64,000 bases of DNA. Source: Kocuria turfanensis. GTDB lineage: Bacteria > Actinomycetota > Actinomycetes > Actinomycetales > Micrococcaceae. The number at the start of each line of letters is the position of its first letter. The stretch's first letter is position 1. The DNA lies in NCBI RefSeq assembly GCF_001580365.1, contig NZ_CP014480.1, forward strand, positions 2,813,981 to 2,877,980. The letters are read 5' to 3'. A program made the translations under genes and the position numbers. The notes beneath the pieces are model-generated. The model was not told the origin of the DNA and did not search any database. It saw only the letters and a program-made list of their open reading frames with translations. Positions 19,241 to 27,198 of this stretch are shown here, piece by piece.

Positions 19241-20455
19241 ATGAGCTGGACGGCCAGAACGGAAGGATCCGCCCCGGCGGGTGCCACGGGCAGTGCCCAC
19301 AGGTCCCCGGGGTGGGTGGCCGGTCTCGACGCGGCCCGCGGGCTGGTGCTGATCGGGCTGGTGTCGGGACCGATGCTGCCCGGCGACGACGGACTCCCGG
19401 GGCCGGCCTGGTCGTCCCTCCTCCACCCGGGGCCTGCGGCGGCACTGGTCGCCCTGCTGGCCGGTGTGGGACTGGCGCTCGGCTCCGGGGGCCGGTTCCC
19501 GCACGCGGGCCGGTGGCTGGCCGCCGACCGGGTGGGGGCGGCCGTGCGGGCGGTGCTGGTCGCCGGGCTGGGCCTGGGGGTCGGGGCGCTGCTGCCCGAA
19601 GACGTCCCGGCGGGCGACGTCCTGGTCTACTACGGGCTGCTCTGCCTGCTGGCGATCCCGTTCCTGCACCTGTCCGCGACGGCACTGTTCGCCGGCGCGG
19701 CGGTCTGCTGGGTCGTGGCTCCGCTGCCGGTGCAGGCGCTGACGGCGCTCCTGCCGGCGGACACGTCCTCCGGGTCCGCGTTCGCCGGCGTGGCGGACGG
19801 ACCCGCGGGGACGTTCGCACAGCTCCTGCTGACCGGCACCTATCCGGCCCTGCCGCACCTCACCTGTCTGCTGGTCGGGCTGGGCCTGGGGCGGGTGCGC
19901 CTGCGCGACAGAGGAATCCAGGTCCGTCTGCTGGCGGTGGGGGCGGGGGTGGTGCTCGTCGACCGCACCACTGCCTTCCTGCTCCACGCTGCCGGCGGGT
20001 ACGGCCAGGGACCGGCGACCCGGGGGATGGGCGAGGACCCACTGGGCAGGATGCCGATGTGGCCTCTGGTCGCCTGGCCCACCGACTCCGTGTGGTGGCC
20101 GGCGGTCGCCACCTCGCACGCCGGCCCGCTGTGGGCGATCGTGCCGGGCCTGGGCGTGGGCCTGCTGGTGCTGGGGGGCTGCCTGCTGATCTCCAGGACG
20201 TCCGGGGCATGGTTGCCGGCGCTGGCGGCGATGGGCGCGGTGGGCCTGACCCTGTACACCGCCCACCTGGTGGCGCTGTCCTTCGAGGCTCGCGACGACC
20301 AGTCCTCCCTCTGGTACCTCGTGCACCTGGTGGTCACGGCGCTGGTCGCCCTGCGCTGGCACCGGGCGCGGGGCCGGGGCCCGCTGGAGCAGGTGGTCGA
20401 CGCGAGCGTGCAGGCGACCCGCCGGGCCGTGCTCCACCGCTCCCACCGGACGTGA
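19241..20455 (+). CDS. DUF418/HGSNAT-like multi-pass membrane protein
   Basis: A 404-residue protein with about ten hydrophobic helices. The first begins with LDAARGLVLIGLVSGPM, the opening seen in the acyltransferase-like family of DUF418/heparan-glucosaminide N-acetyltransferase homologues. The C-terminal region has GAVGLTLYTAHLVAL, also typical. The family is thought to acylate or deacylate extracytoplasmic glycans or lipids; the substrate is not readable. ATG 19241 follows GGAGATCGGGGGACCC. It is a single gene, without obvious link to purine degradation. Confidence 0.72.
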   Translation: MSWTARTEGSAPAGATGSAHRSPGWVAGLDAARGLVLIGLVSGPMLPGDDGLPGPAWSSLLHPGPAAALVALLAGVGLALGSGGRFPHAGRWLAADRVGAAVRAVLVAGLGLGVGALLPEDVPAGDVLVYYGLLCLLAIPFLHLSATALFAGAAVCWVVAPLPVQALTALLPADTSSGSAFAGVADGPAGTFAQLLLTGTYPALPHLTCLLVGLGLGRVRLRDRGIQVRLLAVGAGVVLVDRTTAFLLHAAGGYGQGPATRGMGEDPLGRMPMWPLVAWPTDSVWWPAVATSHAGPLWAIVPGLGVGLLVLGGCLLISRTSGAWLPALAAMGAVGLTLYTAHLVALSFEARDDQSSLWYLVHLVVTALVALRWHRARGRGPLEQVVDASVQATRRAVLHRSHRT

Positions 20456-20580
20456 GTGCCGGGCAGGGCGGGCTGCCGCGGGCTGCGCTCACCAGGGCGG
20501 AGATCGACCTCGGCCAACCGGATCCCGGGGCGGTCTCCGTCAGGGACCCGGACCGGGGAATAACCTCGCGCGGCCCCGGC

Positions 20581-20610
20581 TTGTACCGGATGGTTCAAAT
20601 TTGTAGAACC
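20581..20610 (+). promoter_or_regulatory. Promoter with embedded MarR-type operator
   Basis: -35 TTGTAC (20581-20586), 17-bp spacer, -10 TAGAAC (20604-20609). A 19-bp dyad GGTTC-N9-GAACC (20592-20610), containing CAAATTTG, fills the spacer and -10. It is a natural autorepression site for the MarR protein encoded third in this operon. Confidence 0.5.
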
Positions 20611-20656
20611 TGCGGTGCTCACCGACACGGGTGCCGCGGGAGACCAGGAGGGCGAC

Positions 20657-21829
20657 ATGCAGTTCGGCATCTTCACCATCGGGGACGTCACCGAGGACCC
20701 CACCACGGGGCGCGTCCCCACCGAGCACGAGCGGATCAGGGCCACGGTCCAGATCGCCAAGAAGGCCGAGGAGGTGGGGCTGGACGTCTTCGCCACCGGC
20801 CAGCACCACAACCCGCCGTTCGTGGCCCCGGCGAACCCGCCCATCCTGCTGGCCGCCGTCGCGGCGCAGACCGAGCGGCTGCTGCTGTCCACGGCCACGA
20901 CGCTCATCACCACGACCGACCCGGTGCGCATCGCCGAGGACTACGCCTACCTCCAGCACCTGTCCGACGGGCGGGTGGACCTGACGATGGGCCGCGGCAA
21001 CACGGGCCCCGTGTACCCGTGGTTCGGCAAGGACATCCGCCAGGGCATCCCCCTGGCGGTCGAGAACTACAACCTGCTCCACCGGCTGTGGCGGGAGGAC
21101 GTGGTCGACTGGCACGGGAAGTTCCGTTCTGCCCTGCAGGGCTTCACCTCGACCCCGCGCCCGCTCGACGACGTGGCCCCCTTCGTCTGGCACGGGTCGA
21201 TCCGCTCGCCCGAGATCCCCGAGCAGGCCGCCTACTACGGTGACGGGTTCTTCCACAACAACATCTTCTGGCCCGTCGAGCACACCCGGCGGATGGTCGA
21301 CTTCTACCGGCAGCGCTACGAGCACTACGGCCACGGCTCCTACGACCAGGCGATCGTGGGGCTGGGCGGGCAGGTGTTCATGCGGCGGAACTCCCAGGAC
21401 GCGGTGCGGGAGTTCCGGCCCTACTTCGACAACGCCCCGGTCTACGGCCACGGTCCCTCCCTGGAGGACTTCACGGCCCAGACGCCGCTGACCGTCGGCA
21501 CCCCGGAGCAGGTGGTCGAGAAGACCCTCTCCTTCCGTGACTACGCCGGCGACTACCAGCGCCAGCTGTTCCTCATCGACCACGCGGGCCTGCCCCTGAA
21601 GACCGTCCTGGAGCAGATCGACCTGCTGGGCGAGGAGGTCGTGCCGGTGCTGCGCCGGGAGTTCGCCGCGCTCAAGCCGGCCCACGTGCCCGAGGCGCCG
21701 ACCCACGCCTCGCTGGTGGCCCGCCACCGCGCCGGTCAGGACCCGGTGCCCGGCGGTGCCGCGGACTCGCCCGCCGGACGGGCCCGCGCCGGACAGGACG
21801 ACCGCGCCGGACAGGAGGCCCGTCGATGA
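20657..21829 (+). CDS. LLM-class flavin-dependent oxidoreductase (CE1758-like)
   Basis: A 390-residue bacterial-luciferase-like TIM-barrel monooxygenase: MQFGIFTIGDV start, ATGQHHNPPF near residue 50, LSDGRVDLTMGRGN near 110, and WHGSIRSPEIPEQAAYYGDGFFHNN. These match the CE1758 subfamily, which pairs with a CE1759-type FMN reductase, as here. The last 35 or so residues are a low-complexity Ala/Arg/Gly tail. ATG 20657 follows GGAGGGCGAC. It overlaps the next gene by four bases. The substrate is unknown; the MarR gene downstream suggests an inducer such as an aromatic or toxic compound. Confidence 0.85.
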   Translation: MQFGIFTIGDVTEDPTTGRVPTEHERIRATVQIAKKAEEVGLDVFATGQHHNPPFVAPANPPILLAAVAAQTERLLLSTATTLITTTDPVRIAEDYAYLQHLSDGRVDLTMGRGNTGPVYPWFGKDIRQGIPLAVENYNLLHRLWREDVVDWHGKFRSALQGFTSTPRPLDDVAPFVWHGSIRSPEIPEQAAYYGDGFFHNNIFWPVEHTRRMVDFYRQRYEHYGHGSYDQAIVGLGGQVFMRRNSQDAVREFRPYFDNAPVYGHGPSLEDFTAQTPLTVGTPEQVVEKTLSFRDYAGDYQRQLFLIDHAGLPLKTVLEQIDLLGEEVVPVLRREFAALKPAHVPEAPTHASLVARHRAGQDPVPGGAADSPAGRARAGQDDRAGQEARR

Positions 21830-22509
21830 GCACGCACACGCCGCCACGGGCGGGCTCGACTCCCGGAGCGGCCCGCCCGGTCCACCTGGTCGTGGTCTCG
21901 GCCGGGATGTCCGACGCCTCCTCGACCCGGCTGCTGGCCGACCGGCTCACGGAGGCGACCCGCGACGCGCTGGGCCCGGCACCGGTGCGGATCACCCGCG
22001 TGGACCTGCGCCCGCTGGCCCACGCCATCACCGACCACCTGCTGACCGGCTTCCCCGCCCCGGACCTGCGGGAGGCGCTGGAGGCGGTCTCCGGTGCGGA
22101 CGCGCTGATCGCGGCCACCCCGACCTTCAAGGCCTCCTACGCCGGGCTGTTCAAGTCCTTCTTCGACCTCGTCGAGGACGACGCGCTGGAGGGCCTGCCG
22201 GTGCTGGTGGCCGCCACCGGGGGCACCGCGCGGCACTCGCTGATGCTCGACACCGCCCTGCGCCCTCTCTTCGCCTACCTCAAGGCGCTCGTGCTGCCCC
22301 TGGGGGTCTACGCGGCCACCGAGGACTGGGCCGGGGAGGAGCTCCCGGCGCGCATCCGGCGCGCCGGCGCGCACCTGGCGGCGCAGCTCGCACCCGGCCG
22401 CGCCCCGGGCGCCGGGGACACGCCGGCCGGGCAAGCGCAACCGCTGCGGGACGACGTGTTCGCCGACGTCCCGGACTTCGCCGACCTGCTCGCCCGGACC
22501 GGACAGTGA
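21826..22509 (+). CDS. NAD(P)H-dependent FMN reductase (CE1759-like)
   Basis: A 227-residue flavodoxin-like reductase. It has VVVSAGMSDASSTRLLADRL (phosphate loop), ALIAATPTFKASYAGLFKSFFDL (about 100-122) and the flavin-contacting VLVAATGGTARHSLMLD. It should supply reduced FMN to the LLM enzyme whose stop it overlaps (ATGA). The C-terminus is Ala/Gly-rich and ends four bases into the MarR gene, so three genes are coupled in a row. Confidence 0.86.
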   Translation: MSTHTPPRAGSTPGAARPVHLVVVSAGMSDASSTRLLADRLTEATRDALGPAPVRITRVDLRPLAHAITDHLLTGFPAPDLREALEAVSGADALIAATPTFKASYAGLFKSFFDLVEDDALEGLPVLVAATGGTARHSLMLDTALRPLFAYLKALVLPLGVYAATEDWAGEELPARIRRAGAHLAAQLAPGRAPGAGDTPAGQAQPLRDDVFADVPDFADLLARTGQ

Positions 22510-22565
22510 GTGACCGGGCAGTCAGCGACCGGGCGGTCAGCGACCCGCCGGTGAGCGACCCGGCC
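22506..22565 (+). repeat. Four 15-bp tandem repeats at the MarR N-terminus
   Basis: Units begin at 22506, 22521, 22536 and 22551 with consensus GTCAGCGACCGGGCG. Each encodes VSDRA or VSDPP/VSDPA. Copy number could vary between strains without shifting the frame. Confidence 0.75.
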
Positions 22566-23018
22566 GCGCCCGACCGGGGCGCGGCCGGGCGCCCGTGGGA
22601 CGTGTGGCAGCTGTTCTTCGAGACCTCCGCCCGGCTCACCACCGAGCTGGAGACCCGGCTGAAGGAGCACGGCTGCTCGCTGATGGACTACCAGGTGCTC
22701 CTGCTGCTGCGCGACGCGGACCACCACCGCCTCCGGATGGGGGAGCTCGCCCAGCGGCTGGTCTTCTCCCCGAGCCGGCTCAGCTACCAGATCGGAGTGC
22801 TGGAGAAGCGCGGGTGGGTGCGGCGCCGGCCGTGCCCGGAGGACAGGCGCGGGCTCGAGGCCGAGCTCACCGACGAGGGGCTGGCCGCCTTCCGCCGCCT
22901 CCGGCCCGCCCACGCCCGCGACGTCGAGGAGCTGTTCCTCGACGTCCTGGAGGGCGACGACGCGCAGCGGCTGCACGCCATCATGGAGCGCCTCGCGCGG
23001 AAGGTGGACCCCTCCTGA
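22506..23018 (+). CDS. MarR-family transcriptional regulator
   Basis: A 170-residue winged-helix regulator. The HTH and wing are LRMGELAQRLVFSPSRLSYQIGVLEKRGWVRRRPCPEDRRGLEAELTDEG at about 78-128. GTG 22506 overlaps the FMN reductase stop. The first 20 residues come from a fourfold 15-bp tandem repeat (22506-22565) and read VSDRA/VSDPP units, an odd disordered leader for a MarR protein. It probably represses its own operon through the dyad at 20592-20610. Confidence 0.85.
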   Translation: MSDRAVSDRAVSDPPVSDPAAPDRGAAGRPWDVWQLFFETSARLTTELETRLKEHGCSLMDYQVLLLLRDADHHRLRMGELAQRLVFSPSRLSYQIGVLEKRGWVRRRPCPEDRRGLEAELTDEGLAAFRRLRPAHARDVEELFLDVLEGDDAQRLHAIMERLARKVDPS

Positions 23019-23033
23019 CCCGGTTCTCCCGCG

Positions 23034-23270
23034 TCACTGCTCGGGGAGGTCGGCGAAGGCCTGCTTCATGTCGCGGTACCAGCCCAGCGACTGCTTCGGG
23101 TGCCGCCAGCGGCCCTTCATGGCGTCGCGCGCCTCCTGGTGGTCGGCGCCCCCGGCCTGCACCGCTTCCTTGAGGTGGCGGTCCTGGGCGGCGATGACGT
23201 CGTCGGCCGTCTCGCCGCGGTGCTCGAGGTCGCAGGGCCCTCCCAGCTGGCGGCAGGTCATGGTCTTCAT
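23034..23270 (-). CDS. DUF1059-family small protein
   Basis: A 78-residue protein starting MKTMTCRQLGGPCD, with RGETADDVIAAQDRHLKEAV, which fits the DUF1059 family of small proteins of unknown function (conserved Cys-x-x-x-Gly-x-x-Cys and a DVxxxxxxH helix). The C-terminal half (RWRHPKQSLGWYRDMKQAFADL) is extra. ATG 23270 has GGAAGGGAACCGACG. It lies downstream of the ECF sigma factor gene on the same strand, 95 bp away. Confidence 0.75.
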   Translation of the reverse strand: MKTMTCRQLGGPCDLEHRGETADDVIAAQDRHLKEAVQAGGADHQEARDAMKGRWRHPKQSLGWYRDMKQAFADLPEQ

Positions 23271-23365
23271 CGTCGGTTCCCTTCCTCTGATCGGGTGTTC
23301 GGGTCGGTGTGCTGGTGTTCGACGTCCCGACGATCGGCGGGTGAGGAATGTGACCACCGCCGGGA

Positions 23366-24202
23366 TCAGGTGCGCCGGCCCTGGCCGTCGCGCCGGACCA
23401 CCTGCGCCAGCACCTCGGGTGCGGCGCGGAAGGTGATGCGCGCCACGAGGCCGTCGACGACGGTGATGTCGAAGAGGACCCTGGCCCGGCCGCGGTGGAA
23501 CCACGCGGCGGCGGGGCGGCCGCCGACGGACACCGGGAGCGCGGCGTGGGCGCTGCCGTCGAAGAACGCCGCCACCTCCTCCCGGCCGTCGATCCGCTGC
23601 GGGGCGCCGGCCAGGATCGCGGCGTCGTCGGCCGTCACGGCGACGTCGGGCGCCAGGAGGCGCAGCAGGCGCTGGAGGTCGCCCTGCCGCGCGGCGGCCA
23701 TGAAGGCGTCGACGACCGCCCCGTCGGCCGCCCGGCCCTCGGGAGCGGACCCGCCGACCCTGGCCCGGGCGCGGGAGGCCAGCTTGCGCGCGGCCACCGG
23801 CGTGGTGCCGAGGATCGTGGCGATCGTGGCGAACTCGACACCGAAGCTCTCGTGCAGCACGAACGCGACACGCTGCTGGGGTGAGAGCCGGTCGAGCACC
23901 AGCTGGAGGGCGACGCCGACGGCATCGGCGAGCACGACCTCGTCGGCCGGGTCCGGGGCGGTCCCCGGCGGCCCGAGCCCGGGCGCGGGGACCGGGGTCC
24001 GCGCCTTCAGCCGGTCCAGGCACAGCCGGGTGGTCACCGTGGTCAGCCAGGCGGGCGGGTTCTCGATCTCGGCCTCCGTCCCGTGCAGCCGCAGCCAGGC
24101 CTGCTGCACGACGTCCTCGGCCTCGGCGTGGTCGGCCAGCACGCCGACCGCGAGGCGCAGCAGACGCGGCCGCTCCGCCTCGAAGATCTCCGTGCGCTCC
24201 AC
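23366..24202 (-). CDS. ECF sigma factor, SigJ-like with SnoaL-type C-terminus
   Basis: About 278 residues. Region 2 (FEAERPRLLRLAVGVLADHAEAEDVVQQAWLRLHG) and region 4 (LSPQQRVAFVLHESFGVEFATIATILGTTPVAARKLASRARARV) are clear. They are followed by a SnoaL/NTF2-like domain (VVDAFMAAARQGDLQRLLRLLAPDVAVTADD) to the end, as in the ECF41/SigJ group, where it acts as a built-in regulator. GTG 24202 is preferred because GGAAGGG lies eight bases upstream; ATG 24220 is the alternative. No cognate anti-sigma gene is adjacent. Confidence 0.85.
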   Translation of the reverse strand: MERTEIFEAERPRLLRLAVGVLADHAEAEDVVQQAWLRLHGTEAEIENPPAWLTTVTTRLCLDRLKARTPVPAPGLGPPGTAPDPADEVVLADAVGVALQLVLDRLSPQQRVAFVLHESFGVEFATIATILGTTPVAARKLASRARARVGGSAPEGRAADGAVVDAFMAAARQGDLQRLLRLLAPDVAVTADDAAILAGAPQRIDGREEVAAFFDGSAHAALPVSVGGRPAAAWFHRGRARVLFDITVVDGLVARITFRAAPEVLAQVVRRDGQGRRT

Positions 24203-24243
24203 CGTGCTCACCCTTCCCATTCTCCACCGTTCGCCCGGCCTCC

Positions 24244-24285
24244 TGTCGGACGTCCCATGCCGGACGTTCCATGTCGGACTTCTCC
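24244..24285. repeat. Three 14-bp direct repeats upstream of the sigma factor gene
   Basis: TGTCGGACGTCCCA, TGCCGGACGTTCCA and TGTCGGACTTCTCC follow one another without gaps at 24244-24257, 24258-24271 and 24272-24285. The block is 24-65 bp upstream of the ATG, where promoter or autoregulatory elements are expected. Confidence 0.55.
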
Positions 24286-24436
24286 TGCTGGACGAACGGG
24301 TCGGCTCGAGTGTGACCACCCGACCGCCGGTGGCACCGCGACCGGGTGTCCCGGGTCGGGCGTGCCGGCAGCTGCGGGGACGGGCGTGTGCGAGCCGCCG
24401 CGGAGCTGAAAGGCGCCGCGCCTGCGGCGTCGGCGG

Positions 24437-24604
24437 TCAGCGGCTGCGCCGGGCGGTGCGCACGCCGTACACCACGGCGGCGAGCACCAGCAGGACGCCC
24501 AGCGCCTGGAGGCCCGGGGAGTCGTCGGCTTCTCCGTAGACGATGCCGGCGGCACCGGTCGCGAGGCCGACGGCGACGATCAGGACGGGGAGGACGTGTT
24601 TCAC
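24437..24604 (-). CDS. Small two-helix membrane protein
   Basis: A 55-residue hypothetical protein: one hydrophobic helix at about 4-24 (VLPVLIVAVGLATGAAGIVY), a short acidic loop (GEADDSPGLQ) and a second helix at about 35-48, ending in RTARRSR. GTG 24604 follows GAAAGGAAGCCC. It resembles many short actinobacterial membrane proteins with no assigned function. An imperfect 14-bp tandem TGGGTCTCCTGCCC lies about 70 bp upstream. Confidence 0.6.
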   Translation of the reverse strand: MKHVLPVLIVAVGLATGAAGIVYGEADDSPGLQALGVLLVLAAVVYGVRTARRSR

Positions 24605-24741
24605 GGGCTTCCTTTCAGGGACTCTCCGGCACGGATTGCCTTGGGCGATGTTTCTTGCGTTGGGCCTGTTGCGATGGGTCTCCTGCCCTGGGTCTCCTGC
24701 CCGGGGGAGGAGTCGCCGGCGGTGCTGGCGGCTGGGGCGGT

Positions 24742-24948
24742 TCAGTCCTCGACCCACTCGAGCAGATCCCCGGGCTGGCACTCGAGCACCCGGCACATGG
24801 CGTCCAGGGTGGCGAAGCGCACCGCCTTGGCCCGGCCGTTCTTCAGCACGGCGACATTGGCGGGGGTGAGCCCGACCCGTTCGGCGAACTCGCCGACGCT
24901 CATCTTCCGCCTGGCCAGCTCCACGTCGAGGCGCACGATGATCGGCAT
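24742..24948 (-). CDS. Small XRE-family HTH regulator (YozG-like)
   Basis: A 68-residue protein that is almost only a Cro/CI-type HTH: MSVGEFAERVGLTPANVAVLKNGRAKAVRFATLDAMCRVLECQPGDLLEW. This compact type commonly accompanies a DUF2975 membrane protein. Here its ATG overlaps the DUF2975 stop by one base (TGATG), so the pair is translationally coupled. Confidence 0.85.
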   Translation of the reverse strand: MPIIVRLDVELARRKMSVGEFAERVGLTPANVAVLKNGRAKAVRFATLDAMCRVLECQPGDLLEWVED

Positions 24949-25427
24949 CAGATCACCGCTTCCATGTCGGTGCGCAGGATCGTGGCCCGGCGCAGCAGCG
25001 CCCGCATCACCACCATGAGCAGCCCCAGCACGGTGAGCCCGGTCAGCATCAGGAACAGCAGCAGCGGCAGGCCGGGGTCGTCGGCGTTGAAGCCGACGAA
25101 GAGAAACACGCCCAGCAGCACCGCCCACGCCGCGGCGACGGCCCACACGATCGCGTCCACCCACCCCAGGGAGGCCGCGCTGAAGATGCGGTCCTTCTTG
25201 ACCAGGGTGAGCAGCTTCCAGGTGCACACGATCACCACCTGGGCGCACAGCACCCAGAACACCGTCACGGCGGTGGCCGGCCATCTCAGGTACGCCATCT
25301 CGGGGTTCTCCTGGGCCATGTGCGCGAACTGCCCGGGCAGGGACATGACCTGGAACAGCACCAGGATCCCGAACAGCAGTGCGAGGAAGACCCGGAGGGC
25401 GGCGACCGCCCGATGTTCACCGATCAT
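24948..25427 (-). CDS. DUF2975-family membrane protein
   Basis: A 159-residue protein with four predicted membrane helices (about 8-28, 48-70, 88-110 and 120-140), matching the DUF2975 layout. Function is unknown; the partner is the XRE-type regulator immediately downstream. The ATG at 25427 lies about seven bases from a predicted -10 (GACACT, 25434-25439) preceded at 17 bp by a perfect TTGACA (25457-25462), so the transcript may be leaderless. The AT-rich stretch 25441-25465 with an imperfect TCG-N12-CGA dyad could be the XRE operator. Confidence 0.8.
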   Translation of the reverse strand: MIGEHRAVAALRVFLALLFGILVLFQVMSLPGQFAHMAQENPEMAYLRWPATAVTVFWVLCAQVVIVCTWKLLTLVKKDRIFSAASLGWVDAIVWAVAAAWAVLLGVFLFVGFNADDPGLPLLLFLMLTGLTVLGLLMVVMRALLRRATILRTDMEAVI

Positions 25428-25496
25428 GCATCGAGTGTCGGTCTATATCTATCGAATGTCAATAGGCCGCGGTCGGTGCATTCCCGTGGTCGGGGG

Positions 25497-26687
25497 TCAC
25501 CAGGTGACGGGGAGCTCGTGCAGGCCGTAGATGTCGGCGTCGTTCTTGAAGGGCAGCTCGTCGACGGGGACGGTGCACCGGAGGCGCGGAATGCGCCGGA
25601 ACAGGGTGTCGAGGACGATCTGCAGCTCCAGGCGGGCGAGGTTCTGGCCCAGGCACTGGTGCGGGCCGTAGCCGAAGGCGAGGTGGTGGCGCCCGCCGCG
25701 GTCGATGTCGAAGGAGTCCGGGTCGGCAAACACCTCCGGATCGCGGTTGGCGGTGTTGGACAGGCCGAGGACGCCTTCCCCGGCGCGGATGAGCACCCCG
25801 CCGATCTCCACGTCCTCCAGGGCCACGCGCGAGGTGCCCAGCTCGGCGATCGTGAACCAGCGCAGCAGCTCCTCCACGGCGTCCGGGGTCCGGCTGGGAT
25901 CCCGGCGGATCACGGCCAGGTCCTCGGGGTGGTCGACCAGTGCCAGCACGCCCAGGGAGATCATGTTCGCGGTGGTCTCGTGGCCGGCCACCAGCAGCAG
26001 GAAGGCCAGGCTGACCAGCGCCTCGTGGTCCACCGTGCCCTGCTCCTGCTGCCTGCGGACCTGACGGCCCAGCAGGTCGTCGGTGGGCGCCTGCTCCTTC
26101 GCGGTGATCAGCCGGTCGAGGTAGGACAGCAGGTCCTGCAGCGCCTGCTGGATCTGCTGCACGGAGACCCCCCGGGAGAGCAGCGTGGCCGAGCGGCTCT
26201 GGAAGAAGTCGTGCTCGGCGTAGGGCACGCCGAGCAGTTCGCAGGTCACCAGCGAGGGCACCGGCAGGGACAGCGCCTGCACCAGGTCCGCCGGGCGGGG
26301 CCCGGCCAGGAGGGCATCGACGCGGTCGTCCACGATCTGCTGGATGCGCGGGCGCAGGGCGGTGATCCGCTTGAGCGTGAACTCTCCCATCACCGCCCGG
26401 CGGGCCGGGCCGTGCTCGGGCGGGTCCATGCCGAGCAGGCTCAGGGAGACCGGGACCGGGTCGTGCGTGAACGCCGGGAACCCGGGACGGTTGCGGTCGG
26501 AGCTGAACCGCGGATCGGTCAGCATGGCCCGGATGTCCTCGTGGCGGGTCAGCGCCCACACGGTCATCCCGGAGGGGAGTCTGACCCGGGCGATCGGATG
26601 CTCGTCGCGCAGCCGCAGGTGCTCGGGCGGTGGGGCGTAGGGGCACTGCCGGGTGAGCGGCAGGGCGACGGGTTCGGTGGAGGCCAT
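25497..26687 (-). CDS. Cytochrome P450 (CYP105-like)
   Basis: A 396-residue soluble P450. The I-helix oxygen-activation motif is AGHETTANM at about residue 237, the K-helix ExxR is EELLR at about 275, and the haem loop FGYGPHQCLGQNLAR places the haem-ligand Cys at about 345. ATG 26687 follows GGGGTGCACC. The divergent ferredoxin gene 218 bp away is its likely electron donor; no ferredoxin reductase is near. A possible promoter on the minus strand is TGGACG, N17, TAGCGT. Substrate unknown, with no biosynthetic cluster around it. Confidence 0.92.
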   Translation of the reverse strand: MASTEPVALPLTRQCPYAPPPEHLRLRDEHPIARVRLPSGMTVWALTRHEDIRAMLTDPRFSSDRNRPGFPAFTHDPVPVSLSLLGMDPPEHGPARRAVMGEFTLKRITALRPRIQQIVDDRVDALLAGPRPADLVQALSLPVPSLVTCELLGVPYAEHDFFQSRSATLLSRGVSVQQIQQALQDLLSYLDRLITAKEQAPTDDLLGRQVRRQQEQGTVDHEALVSLAFLLLVAGHETTANMISLGVLALVDHPEDLAVIRRDPSRTPDAVEELLRWFTIAELGTSRVALEDVEIGGVLIRAGEGVLGLSNTANRDPEVFADPDSFDIDRGGRHHLAFGYGPHQCLGQNLARLELQIVLDTLFRRIPRLRCTVPVDELPFKNDADIYGLHELPVTW

Positions 26688-26905
26688 GGTGCACCCCGTC
26701 CTGGTGGCCGTAGGCGTGACGTCTTCCGTGGTGATCCACGCTACAGAGCCGCCGGAAACCCGTCCATATGCGTCATGACCAGCGGCGACGGACGAACAGG
26801 GAAGCGGCCGGCCGGGGACCGCTGGTACGTTCGGCACCGGACGGGACCGGGCGATCCGCGACACGGCACGGGCGTTCCCGGGTCCGGCCGGGCGAGGAGG
26901 CGGAC

Positions 26906-27100
26906 GTGCGAGTCAGCGTGGACCGGACCAGGTGTGCCGGCTCCGGGCAGTGCGCCGCCCTGGCGCCGGCGGTGTTCGACCAGGGGGAGGACGACGGCGT
27001 CGTCGTCCTGCTCGATGCCACACCACCGGAGGCGGTGCACCACGCCGTCCGCCAGGCCGCAGTGGCCTGTCCGGTCGCCGCGATCCTGCTCGGTCCCTGA
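26906..27100 (+). CDS. 3Fe-4S ferredoxin for a P450
   Basis: A 64-residue acidic ferredoxin with cysteines at 10, 16 and 55 (RCAGSGQC...VACPVA), the three-cysteine pattern of actinobacterial [3Fe-4S] ferredoxins that serve CYP105-type enzymes. GTG 26906 has a strong site (GAGGAGG, spacing 5). It is transcribed divergently from the P450 gene. Confidence 0.88.
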   Translation: MRVSVDRTRCAGSGQCAALAPAVFDQGEDDGVVVLLDATPPEAVHHAVRQAAVACPVAAILLGP

Positions 27101-27198
27101 CCGCCCAGGGTCCCTCGGCGGGGCCGGCTCCGGCGCGGAGGACGGCCCGGGGCGCACCGTCCTGCCCCGGGCCGCGTCACCGCGGGCCGGGCTCCGGG

